Source: Acanthaster planci
Taxonomy: Eukaryota; Echinodermata; Asteroidea; Valvatida; Acanthasteridae
Direction: 5' to 3'
Assembly: GCF_001949145.1 (NCBI RefSeq)
Contig: NW_019091476.1
Coordinates: 159,963 to 223,962 of the forward strand
Length of the DNA: 64,000 nt
Position 1 is the first letter of the stretch. Every line of letters starts with the position of its first letter. Positions 58,901 through 64,000 of the stretch are shown here, piece after piece. The position numbers and the translations under genes are program-made. The notes under the pieces are model-generated. The model was given only the letters and a program-made list of their open reading frames with translations, was not told the origin of the DNA and did not search any database.

Positions 58901-61554
58901 CCCGAGCCGCAGCCATCAGTCAGACCAGACTGCTCACGCAGCAAGACTTCCAGGTAATTACAACATCTGATAGTCTTGTAATGACAGGGGAAGGGAAGGT
59001 GAAGGGATAGGTGGAGGGATACATGGGTGCTTATCTTGCTGATCAAAATGGTTCTCAATGTTTGGTTGCTCATTTGAGTGAGCCAGTTGGTTTTTCAATA
59101 AGGCTAGGTCATTCCAGAACAGTGCACTTTATGTTACACCAGTTCAAACATGTTCAGTGTTTTTTTTTAATACAGTACTTTTTTTCGCTGGGAAAGAAAA
59201 AAGTGGGCAATTTTTTGAGGTTATTTTATGACCTCTCTGAGGGGTTAGGCTAAAATTTGGGGCTTTTTGCATACTTTGGGGAGGAAGTGAAACAGTCGCC
59301 CAAAATTATTTTTCTATTTCAAAAATTTCAAAATAGTCACCCCTTTCTTATCAAGGGGGAGGGGGATGACCCCTGTTGGACCCCCCTTCTGGATCTGCCA
59401 GTGACTATTTAAGGAGAGGCTGTTAGAGGATCCAGGCATGTTCCAACAAGCCTTGGCACTTTGAGTTTGCCGTAGTGGTCAGAACTGCAATTTTCAATTA
59501 TTTCAACTCGTTGCTAGGATATCAAAGTGCATCAGCTCTCCAAGCAACTGGAGGCAACCAAAAACAAGAGGGGGACAAAGAGGAAACATGTGGAACTAGA
59601 GCAGGAAACCAGGTAATGAATAAGTCCCTTCAAAACATTCATTCTGCCAGGGATTGCGAGATGGAGGCCATGGTTAAACCATTTTGTTTGATCCTTTCCC
59701 TGTATTTGCGCACCAAGTGGAACAAAAATGTCTTTCATGGGTGAAATTCAGAGATGAAGAAAAATCCTTACAACTACAGCAGAGTGGTTGTAACAGTGGC
59801 AACATTGAAATACTGTGACTTAGGGGCATTTAATGGCTAATGAGGCATGAGTGCTTTCCCATGTGGCTATGACTACTTCAACCTTGCATTTGGGGATTTT
59901 TTTGTGCTAAGGGAAAAAAGTAGCCAAATTGGACTGATTTACATTGTCCAAATATCCTTCATTTTGTGATCGAAAATTCCTCAAAAAATAGCTCAGAACA
60001 GAGACCTGCTTGCTTTAGGTCAAACAGTCAGGTCTTCAAAAGGCAAATAATCCAATATCATCTGATTTGGAACACATCTTTTTATCCATTTTTTCCTTGA
60101 TCCACCCAGTGCTGAGCTGCTGTCACTCAGTAGAATTGAGGGAATCAACAGTAGGCCAAGACATGACAAGGAAGCGAGATTAGCTACGGTTATGGTAAGA
60201 AATTAAGCTCCCCCTCCCTGAAATAATTCTAGCCCTGTCCACCCGACCAAAACTTGGAGTCCAAAGGGGACCTTCTATCTGCCTCAAGCAGAAGTACCCC
60301 CTCATTGGTTTGAGAAGAGCTGTATTGATCTGAAGTGTTCATTTTGTTGGTAGCGACGAGTCTGCAACACTTGCGTTCATAGTCGTTCGTGAACCAGCGA
60401 TGCTCAGTCACTACCAAAGGAGAATTGCACCCTCTCTTGGTTCAGCTCAAGGCTCATAGCTTGCAAGAAACTGATGGTTTGAAGGTTAAGTCCCAATCCC
60501 ACACCAGTATTCTGTACCTAGACTGAGTGATACATTGAAAATGGAGTGCTGTCTCGCAGTGGTTTTGTGTTCAAAGGTCACAAGATCTTGTAGGTTCCTT
60601 TGGGAATGGGTAAAATTACCCAGTGGACTTGTAGTGCGTTTGTCACTGGGTAGGACGCCTCAAGATCATCTTGTAGTTAAACTTGTGTTTGAAATGGCAG
60701 CTCAGAACTGTGTACTCCCATCAACAGTCTTGGAAGACTTTATTGGTTTGATGAGCAGGAGTAACATTGTTGACACTTCAACATGCTCATTATTTAAGCA
60801 ACAGAAATGAAACGGTAGTTCTCTGCATGTCAGTGCTACTCTCTACTTTTCTATTGTTCCTTTCATGTCCTATATTGGGGGCACAGTTTTCACAGCTGTG
60901 TTGTACACACTCAAAGAAACCTTGAAAATGCATGGGATAAGAAGTGCTAATTTAAAGGTCTCTGTGAATATTATTGTAAGGCAAAAAGTGCACTAGTTCA
61001 ACAAAAAATTTCATGGTGGCCATCAAAAATGCTGCAGACTGGTCAGCATAAATCTCTAAAGATGGTATTGAAAAATGTCAACCGTGGATTGCTGTGCAGG
61101 CCGGGCGGGAGGGAAGGAACAAGTACGGGTCCAAGAAGGGGCGGATGAACCCCAATGCCAGCACCACCAACAAGGAGAAGCTGAGGAAGAAGCCCTTCAT
61201 GATGGTCAAGCAGAAACATGGCTTCAAAACCAAGACTAAACGGTCTTTCCGTGACAAGCAGGTACTTCAGCTGGCCATTCCTATTGACTGGAGAGTTTAG
61301 TCTGGTGCATTTACAAGTTATTGCTAGTTGGTCAAACTTAACCGAGGAGCAATTTTGCAGTAATCTGATTATTTATGTAGCCAAGTAGTGGAAGGCCAAC
61401 CAGGCTTTGCCTAACATATCCTTCACCTTTAAGCAACCTCGCTCGATGAAAAACTAATTTTGATGCAGGTGCTAACTTTAATTTTGAACTCGTTTTTCTT
61501 TCTGTCCAGATTGCCCTCAGAAATATTCTCTTGAAGAAACAGAAACGACGTTGA
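49951..61554 (+). CDS. SDAD1: SDAD1 / SDA1 homologue, 60S ribosomal biogenesis and export factor
   Basis: SDA1 is a nucleolar protein required for 60S subunit maturation and export. Exons: 49951-50040, 50842-50946, 51664-51762, 52363-52545, 53195-53295, 53669-53726, 53893-53970, 54510-54611, 55346-55415, 55675-55836, 56395-56530, 57276-57450, 58117-58228, 58760-58953, 59518-59612, 60110-60194, 61100-61261, 61510-61554. All phases match; 2,052 nt, 683 residues, close to vertebrate SDAD1. The start [19 protein letters not shown] has A at -3 (AAAATGA). Conserved helical-repeat stretches include [50 protein letters not shown] and [13 protein letters not shown]. An acidic Ser/Asp/Glu block (exon 14) precedes a very basic C-terminus ending KKQKRR, suited to nucleolar targeting. 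The gene is complete. Confidence 0.96.
50041..50841 (+). other. SDAD1 intron 1
   Basis: 801 bp. Contains a 45-bp hairpin (50137-50181, arms GAACTGTGGGG and CCCGCAGTTC) and the only undetermined base (N at 50305). Nothing else was recognised. Confidence 0.55.
56933..57177. mobile_element. MITE family A, copy 3
   Basis: Same ends and internal sequence as 7331-7573. Flanked by TTGT on both sides, a likely 4-bp target duplication. It sits in SDAD1 intron 11, and its right end is 98 bp before exon 12. Confidence 0.9.
59613..61099 (+). other. SDAD1 introns 15 and 16 around exon 16
   Basis: Apart from exon 16 (60110-60194) this holds AT-rich intron DNA. I looked for C/D-box snoRNA pairs (RTGATGA with CTGA) because ribosome-biogenesis genes often host them, and found none here or in the other SDAD1 introns. 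Confidence 0.5.
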
Positions 61555-64000
61555 GGTCCACACATTCGCTCAAGCCACGGGGAGGCAAGACCTTGATGTA
61601 TCCCGTTTATAAAAATCTCAAGTGACTAAGTGCCATAAATCTAATGGGTCACTACACATTGGATTGTACATCTTTAGATATGTTATGAGGCCACTTTGTC
61701 GATGGCACATCAGAGAGGCCACAGCCCATAGGCCAGTGCTGCCACTTTCTACACGTAACAGGCCTGTGTACCAATGACGTTACACTCTATTTACACCTGC
61801 ACTTTCCTACGCAGCCAGTGGGACCTACAGCTCACTGAACACCATAGAAAAAGCACACACGTCAACAAAGTGGGGCATCATCAGTACCTGATAACCTTGA
61901 CACTTCCTGTCAGGAGAATTCATTGGAAGATTTTATTTTCACTTCGTGTCTCCATTTTGTTTTGTTTATAAAACCCAAGGTTTTCTTACCACATGCAACT
62001 ATCACATTCCCCACTGCAAAATGATGAAAGTCAAATATTTTACAGTATACGCATTTTAATGCATATATTTATTTCAAAAACAAAGTTTCAATGGTGATTA
62101 TCAAACAAATATAATAGGATACATTTCAGGCCTTATATTTTCTTTTCCCTAAACTCACAGGTACTTTTGTTGGCTTGATTTTCCGTGAAGCACGCAATGC
62201 TAAAAACAGAAAACTGACCCCAACACTGAATGAAATAAATTGTCTTAGAAACACATGAATTGTTTGGGGAAACAATGAAGTGCATACAGGCATTTGAAAA
62301 TTGTTGGCCAAACTTTGGCTGGCACATTGTGACGTCGTGTTGCACAGTTACCTTCAACAAGGGCGTCTGGAGATCACACTTTACAAAAACCTTGCATGGT
62401 TCATATACTTTAACTCCATAAATTACAACATATTGGTTGTATTTTGTGGTACAGGGTTTTATATTGGCCCACATGGCCACCTGTTAATAGGCAGTGTCCA
62501 AATGTAACACATGCACCGATGGAAAGCCGCAGTCTAGTACCCGCAGTCACTTATCATACATACCTGTGATACTCCAGCCACAGGTGACTGATTTCGATCG
62601 CAGCCTTCAGTGCTCCCAGCAAATGAGGGTTTAATATTTCAATTTCACTTTGGCATTTGAAAGTGAGATTTTTTAATGAAAATTTGAAAATTTGGTTGTC
62701 TTTCAACCACATCCTTTCGTTTTAGTCATTTTTGTGCTCTTTCTTTCTCAGGGTGGATTGAAAAAGCCGTTTTTTTAATTTCAATCATAACTATAACTTT
62801 TTATTAAAATTTCATTGGCCATGAAATTGAGTCATACCATTTGATAGTCATTGCTTCAAAAAGCAGAGTTACATTGTTTCAAAGAGCATTAATTAGAAAG
62901 TAATTTATTTTTCAGTTTTAAAGCGCCTTTCTTTAGTGCCCATTTTGTGCCCTTCGCGTCTGTATGTGCAAGTTGAAACGACAAATGAAATGGGTACCCG
63001 AATGCAGAAGGGAGCCCAAAAATACCCTTATTTTGTTATTTATACAAAAATTTAAATAATATCCTTAATAGAAAAGAACAAAATGTAATTAACAGAATCA
63101 ACATTTGTCTTCAGGTAAAGTTCTCACTGATCATGTAAAATTGGAGAAATTTTAAGGGACCCACTCTCTGAAAATGTGCACAATTTATTCTGTGTCAGTC
63201 CGCCATTCTGTATGTAGTCTGACTTCATGTACATATTGCAAGGACCACTTTAAGAAAAGTCTCATGGAACAACTCACAAAAATTACGAGCCTAGATGCAA
63301 ACACAGCATGTCAATTCTGTCCAGGTTTCACAAGCTCAGGTCTAAAAACATTCATTTTTTGGGAGTAGATTCTGAGAAAGAGAACAGGACATCTGGAGGA
63401 CACGGAGAAGGCTTGTGGTTTGCGATACTAAAAACTATTAAACCATGATGCTGGTTACACCTCATGCACATGTGCAACTGTTTCACTGACCACCATTCAC
63501 GGCTTGCGGGAATAAAGATGAACTCATGCACCACAAGTACCCATATCTAGACAATCAAGGCTAGCTGAGGTAGATTAGGACAGACTTATTCTTCCACCAC
63601 AGGTGTACGAGAATATAATTGATCTGATAGTCACCGGTACACTACTCTCAGACATCTACAATGATGACAGGTGAAAGGTAAAATTTAATGAACTGCACTG
63701 TCAATATGTAGGGGGTGTAACCAAATCAGCGCAACAGTATTTTGGAGACAAGACAGCACAACAGTGCTGGGCCCTCCGTGTTGACTGATTTCTAGCTAGT
63801 TCTCTTCACTTTGAGCGAGGAGGTTGAATCAGCCAAGACTTTGGCTGTATCCGAAACGGGTTTTCAGAGCTACGGCTATGTCTGTTGTGAGGCTGTCTTC
63901 AGGTATTTTCAACCGATGTTGACCTAGACCTAACGCTAGACACAAGATTCTGACAGAGCCCTAGGAAGCGGTTACTCCCCACTTCCTACGTGAACCATGT
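61555..64000. other. SDAD1 3' UTR and downstream intergenic DNA
   Basis: A candidate AATAAA lies at 62234-62239, about 680 bp past the stop. Beyond it I see no conserved exon, RNA gene or clear repeat on either strand. On the - strand AATAAA occurs at 62065-62070, which could belong to a gene entering from the right, but there is no coding evidence. Confidence 0.5.
62234..62239 (+). promoter_or_regulatory. Candidate poly(A) signal of SDAD1
   Basis: First AATAAA downstream of the SDAD1 stop codon on the + strand. Confidence 0.35.

Noticed and set aside
50041-61099. Intron-encoded C/D-box snoRNAs in SDAD1
   Set aside because: A few TGATGA motifs exist (for example near 52631 and 57836), but none has a D box CTGA at a suitable distance with terminal stems.

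Overview
The window is eukaryotic nuclear DNA. Its genes are split by GT-AG introns, the intergenic and intronic DNA is AT-rich, and many short non-autonomous mobile elements are present. Gene content, intron size (mostly 300-900 bp) and two intronless, lineage-specific-looking rhodopsin-family receptors suggest an invertebrate deuterostome. An echinoderm such as a sea star is my best guess, but hemichordate or cephalochordate is not excluded. No bacterial, viral or CRISPR features were seen. One base (50305) is undetermined (N).

From 1 to about 32.8 kb lies the 3' part of a C2CD3 orthologue on the + strand. I could join 35 coding exons (317..454 to 31824..32003) with matching phases throughout. 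They encode 2,246 residues with about six C2-type modules, a 477-codon acidic exon and a conserved C-terminal tail; the 5' end is outside the window. A 10.1-kb intron (1445-11592) carries two intronless paralogous class A GPCR genes on the opposite strand, a 21-bp TATA-containing minisatellite and a MITE.

From about 33.1 to 49.3 kb, on the - strand, is a 15-exon gene for a 476-aa amino-acid transporter of the AAAP family (SLC36/AVT3 type). It converges on C2CD3. From 49.95 to about 62.2 kb, on the + strand, is a complete 18-exon SDAD1 (SDA1) orthologue of 683 aa, a nucleolar 60S-biogenesis factor. It starts 669 bp from the transporter start codon, so the two share a divergent promoter region, which itself contains an inverted-repeat element. 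After 61.55 kb I see only 3' UTR and intergenic DNA.

The three host genes have unrelated housekeeping roles (centriole/cilium, amino-acid transport, ribosome assembly). The unusual content is mostly structural: one MITE family inserted once in an intron of each host gene, two TTAA-flanked piggyBac-like elements (one with five AGGTCA nuclear-receptor half-sites), several long foldbacks, an exact 188-bp tandem duplication that begins at a splice donor, and a GC-AG intron near the end of C2CD3.
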